A stretch of 64,000 bases of DNA, taken from Mariniflexile sp. AS56 (GTDB lineage: Bacteria > Bacteroidota > Bacteroidia > Flavobacteriales > Flavobacteriaceae). Numbering within the stretch: position 1 is the stretch's first letter; every line of letters begins with the position of its first letter. The position numbers and the translations under genes are program-made. The notes beneath the pieces are model-generated. The model searched no databases and had not been told where the DNA came from. It was given only the letters and a program-made list of their open reading frames with translations. Positions 36,437 to 44,367 of the stretch are shown piece after piece. The DNA is taken from positions 62,001 to 126,000 of the forward strand of contig NZ_JAUPED010000003.1 in assembly GCF_030552475.1 (NCBI RefSeq), read 5' to 3'.

Positions 36437-36553
36437 ATTAACCGATACTAATTAGCCTTTTTTTGCCCCCGCTTAAAAGAGAACTTAACCTAACCAGACA
36501 ATAGTCCTGATATTTACTCATTCTTTTCTCCTAGAGGAAGAATGAGTTTTTTT
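36437..36553 (+). ncRNA. array sRNA unit 1
   Basis: The -7 box is TATATTTG at 36423-36430, and the transcript start is estimated 7 nt later. The body has the box TTTTTTTGCCCCC at 36458-36470. The terminator stem ACTCATTCTT pairs with AAGAATGAGT by Watson-Crick pairs, 36516-36553. Upstream, the CTTCAA arm present in the other units is absent. Estimated length is about 117 nt. Confidence 0.6.
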
Positions 36554-36782
36554 ATGCCATTCATGAAAGGAACTGGCTTCAAATTTACAGGTGTTTTCTT
36601 CAATCGAATTTTAATTTTGTTTGTTATTTAGGTGTTATATTCCTGTTTGTTAGCTATTTATGTTTTAACGTTATAAGTGGAAAAACGGTTGAACGCTGCA
36701 TGGAGTTCATTTAACTATACTTGGTCCTGTTTAATCGAAAATGTAATCAAAAACCTTCAAATCGGTCGTATATTTGAAGTAT

Positions 36783-36897
36783 AATAACCGAATATATTGA
36801 GCCTTTTTTGTCCCAAACATTAAAATATAACTCAACCAGATTAATAGCCCAAATCTCAGCTCATTCTTTTTCCTACTAAAAAGAATGAGTTTTTTTT
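36783..36897 (+). ncRNA. array sRNA unit 2
   Basis: The -7 box is TATATTTG at 36769-36776. The C-rich box is weaker (TTTTTTGTCCC). A short TTGAG/CTCAA stem can enclose the box. The terminator CTCATTCTTTTT/AAAAAGAATGAG is fully Watson-Crick (36859-36897) with eight T after it. Confidence 0.6.
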
Positions 36898-37158
36898 ATG
36901 TCCTTACTATTTAGATCAATTTCCAAATTAAAAGCACATTTCAAAATGGTGCGTCTCCTACAATATGTTTTTTCAATTTTAAAGATTTAATAAAGTAGTG
37001 AGTTATGTGCTTGTGAAATAGTTAATTATGTAGGTTTTATTCGTTATTTCTAATTAAAAGACAGTTTAACGCTACAATAGGTTCGTTTAACTACACATTA
37101 GCTTAGCTAGTCTAAAATGAGCGTAAAAACTTTCAAATGCGTGGTATCTTTGAAGTAT

Positions 37159-37281
37159 AGAAACCGAAAACATATAACCTTTTTAAATCCCAATTTAAAA
37201 ATAACAATATAGTCTAAGTTGATTAATAGCCAGTTTAGTTTGCTCATCCTTTTTTGATTATAAAAAGGGTGGGTTTTTTTT
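37159..37281 (+). ncRNA. array sRNA unit 3 (C-box degenerate)
   Basis: The -7 box is TATCTTTG at 37145-37152. The C-rich box is degenerate (TTTTTAAATCCC), so this copy may have altered function. The 3' half (TAAGTTGATTAATAGCC) matches units 4 and 5. The terminator CTCATCC/GGGTGGG stem lies at 37243-37281. Confidence 0.55.
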
Positions 37282-37567
37282 GTACTAATTTTATGTCTAG
37301 GGCGGCCACTCATGGACTTTAGCGTACATGGTGAGTAGTTATGTACACTTGATCCTGTAAGGCTTATTAATAGCGTTTATAATGGGTGTGTATGCTGTCT
37401 TTATGTGGTTGATTTATGGTGTGTTAGGTAATTTGTTTCTGTTTAAGGCCTGTTCTTAATGTTTGAATCCCCTCTTAACGGTTCAACGAGTTCATTTAAC
37501 TATACATGACCTCTGCCAATCTAAAATGTAAATAAAAACCTTCAACCGTATTGTATCTTTGAAGTAT

Positions 37568-37689
37568 AATAACCGAAACGAATCAACTTTTTTGCCCCAG
37601 CATAAAAATTATAATAAACTAAGTTGATTAATAGCCAATTTAGCAAACTCATTCTTTTTTTAATTTAAAAAAAGGGTGGGTTTTTTTTT
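37568..37689 (+). ncRNA. array sRNA unit 4
   Basis: The -7 box is TATCTTTG at 37554-37561. AATCAACTT upstream of the box pairs with AAGTTGATT downstream of it, so the TTTTTTGCCCC stretch lies in the loop. The terminator is CTCATTC/GGGTGGG with three G-U pairs, 37648-37689. It is nearly identical to unit 5, including its upstream spacer. Confidence 0.65.
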
Positions 37690-37974
37690 GTGCTAATTTT
37701 ATGTCTAGGGTGTCTACTCATGGGCTTTAGTGTACATGGTGAGTATTATGTACACTTGATCCTGTAAGGCTTATTAATAGCGTTTATAATGGGTGTGTAT
37801 GCTGTCTTTATGTGGTTGATTTATGGTGTGTTAGGTAATTTGTTTCTGTTTAAGGCCTGTTCTTAATGTCTGAATTCCCTCTTAACGGTTCAACGAGTTC
37901 ATTTAACTATACATGACCTCTGCTAATCTAAAATGTAAATAAAAACCTTCAATCGTGTTGTATCTTTGAAGTAT

Positions 37975-38093
37975 AATAACCGAAACGAATCAACTTTTTT
38001 TGCCCCCGCATAAAAAATATAATAAACTAAGTTGATTAATAGCCAATTTAGCAAACTCATTCTTTTTTACTTTAAAAAAGGGTGGGTTTTTTT
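37975..38093 (+). ncRNA. array sRNA unit 5
   Basis: The -7 box is TATCTTTG at 37961-37968. It has the full TTTTTTTGCCCCC box and the same AATCAACTT/AAGTTGATT loop-presenting hairpin as unit 4. The terminator lies at 38056-38093. By eye the 404 nt from 37690 are about 95% identical to the preceding unit, so this is a recent tandem duplication. Confidence 0.65.
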
Positions 38094-38298
38094 CTTTTAC
38101 GGTAATATGGAGTTGTTAATTTATTATAGAGGAAGGAAGTGTTTAAGTTTCTTTAAATGAGTTGTTTGATGTGTTTTTGGCTGTTTGGTAGTCGTGGTGG
38201 CAACTAAACAATAGAACAGGTTCATTTAACTATATATTAGCTTGTTTTTATCTAAAATGTAAATAAAAACTTTCAAATATGTTGTGTCTTTAAAGTAT

Positions 38299-38426
38299 AG
38301 TAATCGAAACCTATGAGCCTTTTTTTGCCCCCGCATAAAGAATATAATTAAACCTATACTGATCAAATTTCACCCAAGTGTTAATTAGCTCACTCTTTTT
38401 CCCCATAAAAAGAGTGGGCTTTTTTT
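38299..38426 (+). ncRNA. array sRNA unit 6 (degenerate -7 box)
   Basis: The -7 position reads TGTCTTTA at 38285-38292, off consensus at two conserved positions, so activity may be low. The TTTTTTTGCCCCC box is intact. The terminator GCTCACTCTTTTT/AAAAAGAGTGGGC (38388-38426) has a changed base pair relative to other units, compensated on the other arm. Confidence 0.5.
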
Positions 38427-38690
38427 CTTTAAAAGCTTATGCATGTGCTTTGTGTAAATTTTGATAGATGGATCGACTAACAAATGTCGTGTCTTTTATT
38501 TAGTTTACGAGTCTTTTTGCTAGGTGTCTGGCTGTTCGTTAATTAGTCTAGTGGTATGTGTTGGTTCCAGGAGTTTTATTTTTAATGTTAGAACGGCTTG
38601 TCGGCTTAAGGTGTTCATTTATCTAAACATAGTCTTATTTAATCTGAAATGTAAATAAAAACCTTCAAATATATTGTATCTTTGAAGTAT

Positions 38691-38816
38691 AGTAATCGAA
38701 ACCTATAAGCCTTTTTTTGCCCCAGCATAAAAAATAAAATACAACGTAACCCACAAAATTTTCCTGAAGTGTTAATTAACTCATTCTTTTTCTCGTAAAA
38801 AGGATGGGTTTTTTTT
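38691..38816 (+). ncRNA. array sRNA unit 7
   Basis: The -7 box is TATCTTTG at 38677-38684. The box is TTTTTTTGCCCC. Its 3' half (GAAGTGTTAATTAACTCATTC) resembles unit 6 rather than units 3-5. The terminator at 38779-38816 pairs CTCATTC with GGATGGG through two G-U pairs. Confidence 0.6.
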
Positions 38817-39087
38817 ATGCCATAGCTTTTGGTTAATCCGACGTTCATTAATTGGGCTGCCTGTCTTATCGTTATAACAGCACAAATACATGCTAAAACA
38901 TATTTCTAAGCGCTTTTAAAAGGTTAAATAGATGGTGGCAGGGAAAGTGAAAGGTTCTTGGAAATAGATGTTTAGAATGCGTTTTATGGTGGTCGCTTTC
39001 GCGGAAGTAAAAAGGAAGCTAGAAATGAAGGGTATGTTGGTTTAGGAAGTTCCAGTTGAGAAAGTTATGGTTGAGTTTCCATAAATA
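38817..39087. other. spacer between the sRNA array and the CAP gene, nothing else seen
   Basis: About 270 nt after the last array terminator without an open frame. It holds a short TCGCTTTCGCGGAAG word that may be a decayed palindromic element. I see no further array unit here. Confidence 0.4.
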
Positions 39088-39113
39088 GAAAAAGGGTTTA
39101 TTAGCTAAACCCT
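39088..39113 (-). terminator. intrinsic terminator of the CAP-domain gene
   Basis: On the minus strand AGGGTTTA pairs with TAAACCCT and is followed by TTTTTC. It lies about 70 nt beyond the stop of the gene at 39181. Confidence 0.7.
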
Positions 39114-39180
39114 AGATAGATATATTTTGGTAAGGAAATGAATTATATGAGAATACATGTTAAACACTTAAGCTAAGCTA

Positions 39181-39681
39181 TTAATTGGTCGCTTTTACAA
39201 AAATATTGGTGAAGTACCATCTGCCATTTTCATCTTGCTCTGCGCTTATACTAAAATGGGTATGGTTTCCTTCTATGTTCAATTTATGGCCGTCACTTCT
39301 TAACCAAGCACTTACAACCGATTCTGCTTTGGTGTAACCATAAGCCACGTTTTCTGAAACCTTCTCTGCATTCGCATGGGCTATTAAATAACTTTTTCTG
39401 TTAAAAAAATTATCATGAGAAGCAGAACTGTTGTTAATCATGTATTGGGTGTGGCTGTTGGTTTGGGTTCTTATTTGTTCATTTTGAATTAAAGAAGTCA
39501 AGCCTATAGAAACACGGTGGGCATTAATTAAATCTAGAATTTCAATTTCTATAGATTTAATACTGTTTAAAGTAGTCACTTTTTCTATAGTTGCAGTGTC
39601 GTTGTCTGTCGCTTCAGTAGAACAAGAGGTTATTGTGAAACTGGCGATCATTAAGTAGGTAATTATATATAGGTTTTTCAT
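39181..39681 (-). CDS. CAP/SCP-domain lipoprotein
   Basis: A 166-residue protein. The N-terminal signal ends in a lipobox (IASFTITSCSTE, Cys at 20). The CAP domain has LDLINAHRVSIGLTSL, SHTQYMINNSSASHDNF, SENVAYGY and VVSAWLRSDGHKLNIEGNHTHF, with the two family His residues. Bacterial SCP proteins are extracytoplasmic and their activities are largely unknown. It is a single gene between the sRNA array and the laminarin locus. Confidence 0.85.
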   Translation of the reverse strand: MKNLYIITYLMIASFTITSCSTEATDNDTATIEKVTTLNSIKSIEIEILDLINAHRVSIGLTSLIQNEQIRTQTNSHTQYMINNSSASHDNFFNRKSYLIAHANAEKVSENVAYGYTKAESVVSAWLRSDGHKLNIEGNHTHFSISAEQDENGRWYFTNIFVKATN

Positions 39682-39897
39682 AATATGGGGGTTTATTATG
39701 ATGCTAAGATATTATATAAGAGGGCCTTATTTAATATTTTTCGGTGACAAGGCTATTGCTGTAGTTGGTTGGAACTTTACTGTATATCTGTTTGATTTAC
39801 AATTGATTTTGTTTCGTTGTACTGTAATAAAACATGAATTTATGGTGTTTTCTGTTGATTCTTTGTAGCGAAGGACTTGTTCAAAATACGTGTAAAA

Positions 39898-39930
39898 CAA
39901 AAGCCTTATCTCATAAGGGATAAGGCTTTT
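39898..39930 (-). terminator. terminator of the laminarin-type locus
   Basis: AAAAGCCTTATC and GATAAGGCTTTT form a 12-bp stem, symmetrical and usable on both strands. It lies 58 nt after the GH3 stop, so it ends the long minus-strand operon that starts near 50981. Confidence 0.75.
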
Positions 39931-39987
39931 ATGTAAACAATTAATAAACTAAACTATAAATTTATAATGGGAGATTATGAATGTTAA

Positions 39988-42270
39988 TTATTCTATATTG
40001 AACTTAGATTCTAACACGGTTTTAGAACTTCCACCAACATACACTTTAAAGTCACCTGGTTCTAAAACAAAATCGCCTGTATTGTTGAAGAACCCTAACT
40101 CATCTTTTGTTAAATTAAAATGAATGGTTTCTTGTTTATTTGGGCTTAATTCAATCATTTCAAATCCTTTTAACTCTTTTACAGGTCGTGTTACGCTTGC
40201 AAATAAATCTTGAATATAAAGCTGAACTACTTCTTTTCCTGTAACGCTTCCTGTGTTTTTAACATCCACAGAAACCTTAAACGTATCATTTGAAACCTTA
40301 TCAATTACTAAATTACTGTATGAAAATGTTGTGTAGCTAAGTCCATGCCCAAAAGCATATAGTGGGTCGTTGCTTTCATCTATATAATGCGACCAAAATA
40401 CTTCATTTGGAGCAGGAATTATTGGGCGTCCCGTATTTTTATAATTGTAATAAATAGGCACTTGCCCCACATGTCTAGGGAAAGACATGGGTAGTTTTCC
40501 GCTTGGGTTATAATCACCGTATAAAACTTCCGCAATTGCATTACCACTTTGCGTTCCTAAATGCCAAGCTTCTACAATAGCTGGGATGTGTGTATCTGCC
40601 CAGGTAATGGTTAAGGGGCGTCCGTTATTTAACACTAAAACAATGTTTTTATTAACCTTGTAAATAGCTTCAAGAAGTTCTTGCTGCACGCCTGGTAAAT
40701 TTAAATCGGTTCTGCTTCTGGCTTCTCCACTTTGAAAGCCATGTTCTCCCAACACCATAACCACGACATCTGCTTTTTTAGCGGCTGCTATGGCTTCAGG
40801 GAATTCACTTGTATCTTCCGTGTTAATTTTAAGTTCTATGGCGAATTCTGCTTTCCCGATAGCTAAATCGGCGCCTTTGGCGTACGTTAATTTGTTGCCT
40901 GTATATTTTTGCAAGCCTTCTAAAACGGATACAGCTGTGTTGTCATCTGCAGCAATACGCCAGCTTCCTAACGGACTTGTTTTATCTGCAGCCAATGCAC
41001 CTATTAAGGCAATATGCTGACCTTCTTTTTTAAGCGGAAGTAATTGATTCTCGTTTTTTAATAAAACGATAGATTTTTTAGCAACATCTAAAACCGCTTC
41101 ATGAATAGCTGGGCTTCCGGTAACTTCTTTTTCATAATCTTCGTTACAATATTTATAAGGATCATCAAAAAGACCTAATTCAAATTTTACTTTTAAAATA
41201 CGTGTCACCGCATCGTCTATAAGTGATTCTTTTACTTTCCCTTCTCTAACTAAATTTGCTAATTCATCCACATAGGCATAAGACTCCATGTCCATATCAG
41301 AACCAGCAATGGCTGAAAGTTCCGCAGCATGTTTTCTGTCCTTGGCATAGCCGTGAGCAATCATTTCGTTCATAGACCCCCAATCGGACACTACAAAACC
41401 ATCAAAACCCCATTTTCCTTTTAAAATATCACGTTGTAGATACACGTTACCCGTTGCCGGAATCCCGTTTAATTCATTAAAAGAGTTCATAAATGTTTTA
41501 ACACCAGCATCTGTAGCTGCTTTAAATGGCGGAAAAATGATGTTATTTAAGGTTGAAGTTCCAATGTCTACCGTGTTGTAATCTCTACCAGCTTCCGCAA
41601 AACCATAACCAGCCCAGTGTTTTGCACAGGCAGCAATGGTTTCATGAGATGCTAAATCGTCTCCTTGAAAACCGTGTATTCTTGCTACTGCAATTTTTGA
41701 ACCTAAATAAGGGTCTTCACCAGCACCTTCCATAACACGTCCCCAACGGGCATCTCTAGAAATGTCTACCATAGGCGCAAACGTCCAGTTAATTCCTGCT
41801 GCAGCCGATTCTTTTGCTGCAACTTGAGCCGATTTTTTAATAGCTTCCAAATCCCAACTTGCTGCTTCAGCTAATGGAATAGGACTTAAGGTTTTATAAC
41901 CATGAATCACATCAAAACCAATTATTAAGGGGATACCTAGTCGGGTTTCTTCAACGGCTACTTTTTGTACAGCTCTTACTTCTTTTACACCTCGTACATT
42001 CAGCATCGAACCAACGTAGCCCTTTTTTAAATGGTCATACTTTTTAGCGGCATCTCCTGCAGCTGGTTTTGGGCCTGTAACATCCCAAAAACCGTTGTAT
42101 TGATTCATTTGTCCAATTTTTTCTTCCAAAGTCATTTTGGCTAGTAAATCGGCTACTTTATTATCTATGCTGTTTGTATTACCCGCAAAATCATTTGAAA
42201 TGGCTTCTTTACAAGAAACGTTTAGAATTAGTAAAATAACGAGTAAGTTGTATAAGTTGTTTTTGTTCAT
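39988..42270 (-). CDS. bglX: glycoside hydrolase family 3 beta-glucosidase, lipoprotein
   Basis: A 760-residue exported lipoprotein (VILLILNVSCKEA, Cys20). The N-terminal TIM-barrel has FAPMVDISRDARWGRVMEG and GEDPYLG. The nucleophile Asp sits in GFDGFVVSDWGSM. The second domain has VVVMVLGEHGFQSGEARSR, and a fibronectin-III-like C-terminal domain ends the protein (VSVDVKNTGSVTGKEVVQLY). It is closest in layout to BglX. With GH16 upstream it probably releases glucose from laminari-oligosaccharides at the surface or in the periplasm. Confidence 0.9.
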   Translation of the reverse strand: MNKNNLYNLLVILLILNVSCKEAISNDFAGNTNSIDNKVADLLAKMTLEEKIGQMNQYNGFWDVTGPKPAAGDAAKKYDHLKKGYVGSMLNVRGVKEVRAVQKVAVEETRLGIPLIIGFDVIHGYKTLSPIPLAEAASWDLEAIKKSAQVAAKESAAAGINWTFAPMVDISRDARWGRVMEGAGEDPYLGSKIAVARIHGFQGDDLASHETIAACAKHWAGYGFAEAGRDYNTVDIGTSTLNNIIFPPFKAATDAGVKTFMNSFNELNGIPATGNVYLQRDILKGKWGFDGFVVSDWGSMNEMIAHGYAKDRKHAAELSAIAGSDMDMESYAYVDELANLVREGKVKESLIDDAVTRILKVKFELGLFDDPYKYCNEDYEKEVTGSPAIHEAVLDVAKKSIVLLKNENQLLPLKKEGQHIALIGALAADKTSPLGSWRIAADDNTAVSVLEGLQKYTGNKLTYAKGADLAIGKAEFAIELKINTEDTSEFPEAIAAAKKADVVVMVLGEHGFQSGEARSRTDLNLPGVQQELLEAIYKVNKNIVLVLNNGRPLTITWADTHIPAIVEAWHLGTQSGNAIAEVLYGDYNPSGKLPMSFPRHVGQVPIYYNYKNTGRPIIPAPNEVFWSHYIDESNDPLYAFGHGLSYTTFSYSNLVIDKVSNDTFKVSVDVKNTGSVTGKEVVQLYIQDLFASVTRPVKELKGFEMIELSPNKQETIHFNLTKDELGFFNNTGDFVLEPGDFKVYVGGSSKTVLESKFNIE

Positions 42271-42272
42271 AA

Positions 42273-43382
42273 TTATTGGTATACTTTAATGTAATCTATC
42301 TCCATTACAGATTCTGTGAAATTTGGATCTATAGAAAACCAGCTGCCACCCATGGCAACATTTAGGATTAAAAACTGTGGGGCATTATAAGGCCAAGTGC
42401 TACTGTTTTGTGTTGTAGGTTTGTAGCTGTATTTTAAGTTTCCGTCTATAATAAAACGCAGTTCATTTTCGGTCCATTCTAAGCTGTAAACATGGAATGC
42501 TGTTGCGTAGTCGCTAATGGTGGTTTCTCCAACTTTGGTGTTTGTACACCCACCCGAACACGATGGCGTATGTGTGGCGCTTGAAATAATGGTTGGGTTG
42601 TAACCCCAATGTTCCATAATGTCAATTTCACCACAAGCAGGCCAGCCCACGTTGTCTATATTCGCGCCCAGCATCCAAATAGCGGGCCATGTGCCAGAAC
42701 CACTTGGTAGTTTTGCTTTTACGTCAATACGACCATAAGTGAAATCGAATTTCCCTTTTGTTAATAGTTTTGCTGAGGTATATTCAGAACCTTGGTAATT
42801 TTCCTTTTTAGCTATTATTTTTAAAACACCATTTTCAACTTTAACATTGTCAGATCTATTCGTGTAATTCTGTTTTTCACCATTGCCCCAGCCGCATAAA
42901 TCTGGACATCCATTCCCTAAGTCGTAACCCCATTTTGAAGCGTCTGGTGCACCGTCTGTATTAAACTCATCAGACCAAATTAATTGGGGACCACTTTGGC
43001 TTACAAAAACAGCTGTTTTTTTGAAAGTACTAGCTGTATTCCCTGTACTTGAATATGCAAATACGGTAATTATGTAGTCGTTTAGTCCTTCGGTTGTAAA
43101 GGTGTGGTTTAATATCCCTGTTGTGTTTTTTACTTCAGCATTGCTACCTATTTTAAAGCCATAAGTAATGGTGTTTGTTGCGGTAGCTGTGCAGGTAATA
43201 GTGCCAGAACCATCACCGTTGAGGTTATTTGTGTCTTGACCAAGAATATCAATAGTTAAGACTAAGTTACCCGGAACGATCTCTACTGGTTTTTCATTGG
43301 TTGTAGTGGTGTCTCCACCTGTAGAACAGGATAATAGAAATACCAACCCTATATGCATTATATAAAGCATCTTTTTAAACAT
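42273..43382 (-). CDS. glycoside hydrolase family 16 laminarinase-like lipoprotein
   Basis: A 369-residue lipoprotein (LVFLLSCSTGGD). Residues about 35-125 form a PKD/Ig-like domain similar to those of the two neighbouring lipoproteins. The GH16 domain (about 130-369) has the catalytic EIDIME, with nucleophile E252, D254 and acid/base E257. TWPAIWMLG and FLILNVAMGG line the cleft. It most likely cleaves beta-1,3-glucan. The stop is 2 nt before the GH3 start. Confidence 0.9.
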   Translation of the reverse strand: MFKKMLYIMHIGLVFLLSCSTGGDTTTTNEKPVEIVPGNLVLTIDILGQDTNNLNGDGSGTITCTATATNTITYGFKIGSNAEVKNTTGILNHTFTTEGLNDYIITVFAYSSTGNTASTFKKTAVFVSQSGPQLIWSDEFNTDGAPDASKWGYDLGNGCPDLCGWGNGEKQNYTNRSDNVKVENGVLKIIAKKENYQGSEYTSAKLLTKGKFDFTYGRIDVKAKLPSGSGTWPAIWMLGANIDNVGWPACGEIDIMEHWGYNPTIISSATHTPSCSGGCTNTKVGETTISDYATAFHVYSLEWTENELRFIIDGNLKYSYKPTTQNSSTWPYNAPQFLILNVAMGGSWFSIDPNFTESVMEIDYIKVYQ

Positions 43383-43452
43383 GTGGTCTGTTTTTAATAT
43401 TCACATTTAAACAGGGAGATTGTTTCACTCCCTACCTAAATATGGCTAAATA

Positions 43453-44355
43453 TTAGTCTGCTATTAATATAAAGTTCCAGTCAAATTGGTTGTTACCATC
43501 TGTGGCAATTAATGACATGGTGTTGTCTGTTCTAGAAAATATTCTATAAGAATGTGGAGTACTACCTCCAATATAATAGCCTATAAAACCTAAACCACTT
43601 AAGCTTATGGTTTCAACGCCACCTGGAGCAGTTAAGGTCCAAGATTCAGAATAACTTCCGTAGGTATATTTTAGAATATCATCGCCATCAGCAGTACCGT
43701 CTCCTGGTCCGCCAATTTCATTAATAAGTCCGTTACGTCCAAAAACAGCACCATCAACTCCTGTATTATGGGTAAATGTACCGTCGCTATTAAAAGTGTA
43801 ACGGTCATCATACATGCCTGAAGTAGATTTATCTGGAGTTCCTCCATTTGGGAAATACTCTCCCAATCGGGTGGTGCCAACAGGGCCTAAACCAAAATAA
43901 TTAGGCATTTCATAAGCAATTCTCCATGATCTAGAACTGTTTGATGTAAGCATGGTTAGTAAATCTGCTGGCGGTTCGTATAATGCTTGTACTTCAACCT
44001 CGATGGTTTTAGTAGATGAAGCACCTCCGGTTCCAAAAGCAATCACGGTTACAGCGTAGGTGTTTGTACCTAGCGTTGTAAATGTATGCGATGCGCTACC
44101 TCCTTTTTGAAGTTTCGTTTGCCCTTGAATTACAAATTGATAAGCCGTTGCATTTGTTGCATTTGCAGATACTTTAATTTCACCACTTCCTAAACCAGGA
44201 GCGGGAGATTCTGCATCACCATCAATATAAGTTACTGTTATTTCAATATTCGAAGGTGCAACAATGTCACCTATAGAAATATCATCTTCTTGACAGCTCG
44301 TTAAAGTCAAAATAGCTATTAAAAAGAGACCTAATATATTATTTATTTTTTTCAT
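43453..44355 (-). CDS. PKD-domain lipoprotein, surface glycan-binding candidate
   Basis: A 300-residue lipoprotein (ILTLTSCQEDD). A PKD/Ig-like domain (about 35-125) resembles that of the neighbouring GH16 and the 44368 protein. The C-terminal domain (about 135-300) has SSRSWRIAYEMPNYFG and DRYTFNSDGTFTHNTG, a pattern common in Bacteroidota proteins of SusCD loci that lack catalytic residues. A surface glycan-binding role is inferred from position. It lies 70 nt upstream of GH16. Confidence 0.7.
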   Translation of the reverse strand: MKKINNILGLFLIAILTLTSCQEDDISIGDIVAPSNIEITVTYIDGDAESPAPGLGSGEIKVSANATNATAYQFVIQGQTKLQKGGSASHTFTTLGTNTYAVTVIAFGTGGASSTKTIEVEVQALYEPPADLLTMLTSNSSRSWRIAYEMPNYFGLGPVGTTRLGEYFPNGGTPDKSTSGMYDDRYTFNSDGTFTHNTGVDGAVFGRNGLINEIGGPGDGTADGDDILKYTYGSYSESWTLTAPGGVETISLSGLGFIGYYIGGSTPHSYRIFSRTDNTMSLIATDGNNQFDWNFILIAD

Positions 44356-44367
44356 CTTTTTTGAATT

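Larger units (their letters stand above)
36360..38816 (+). repeat. tandem array of seven homologous promoter-sRNA-terminator units
   Basis: Seven units, spaced about 320-410 nt, each begin with a 90-nt block (TTCATTTAACTA ... TCTAAAATGTAAATAAAAAC ... TTTGAAGTATA). A -7 box (TATCTTTG or TATATTTG in six, TGTCTTTA in unit 6) falls at the end of the block. A U-tract/C-rich box follows, then an intrinsic terminator. No open frame of note is found on either strand. Spacers differ except between units 4 and 5. The terminator stems vary in sequence but keep pairing as plus-strand RNA, including G-U pairs that would fail on the other strand. The array lies between the fibre cluster and a laminarin-type locus. 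Confidence 0.75.

Noticed and set aside
37107-37313. Minus-strand open frame of 68 codons in the array
   Set aside because: It runs antisense through the promoter and terminator of unit 3. A similar one at 38639-38848 covers unit 7. Both arise from the same repeat, and the starts and ends are not conserved in other units.
36360-38816. Possible CRISPR array or integron cassette array
   Set aside because: Repeat units are long (about 200 nt conserved), spacers of 130-270 nt are partly duplicated, and no cas or integron integrase gene is near. Promoter and terminator features explain the conservation better.
38990-39010. Decayed CGCTTTCGCG-type palindrome
   Set aside because: Only one imperfect copy (TCGCTTTCGCGGAAG) occurs in the window, too little to call a repeat family.
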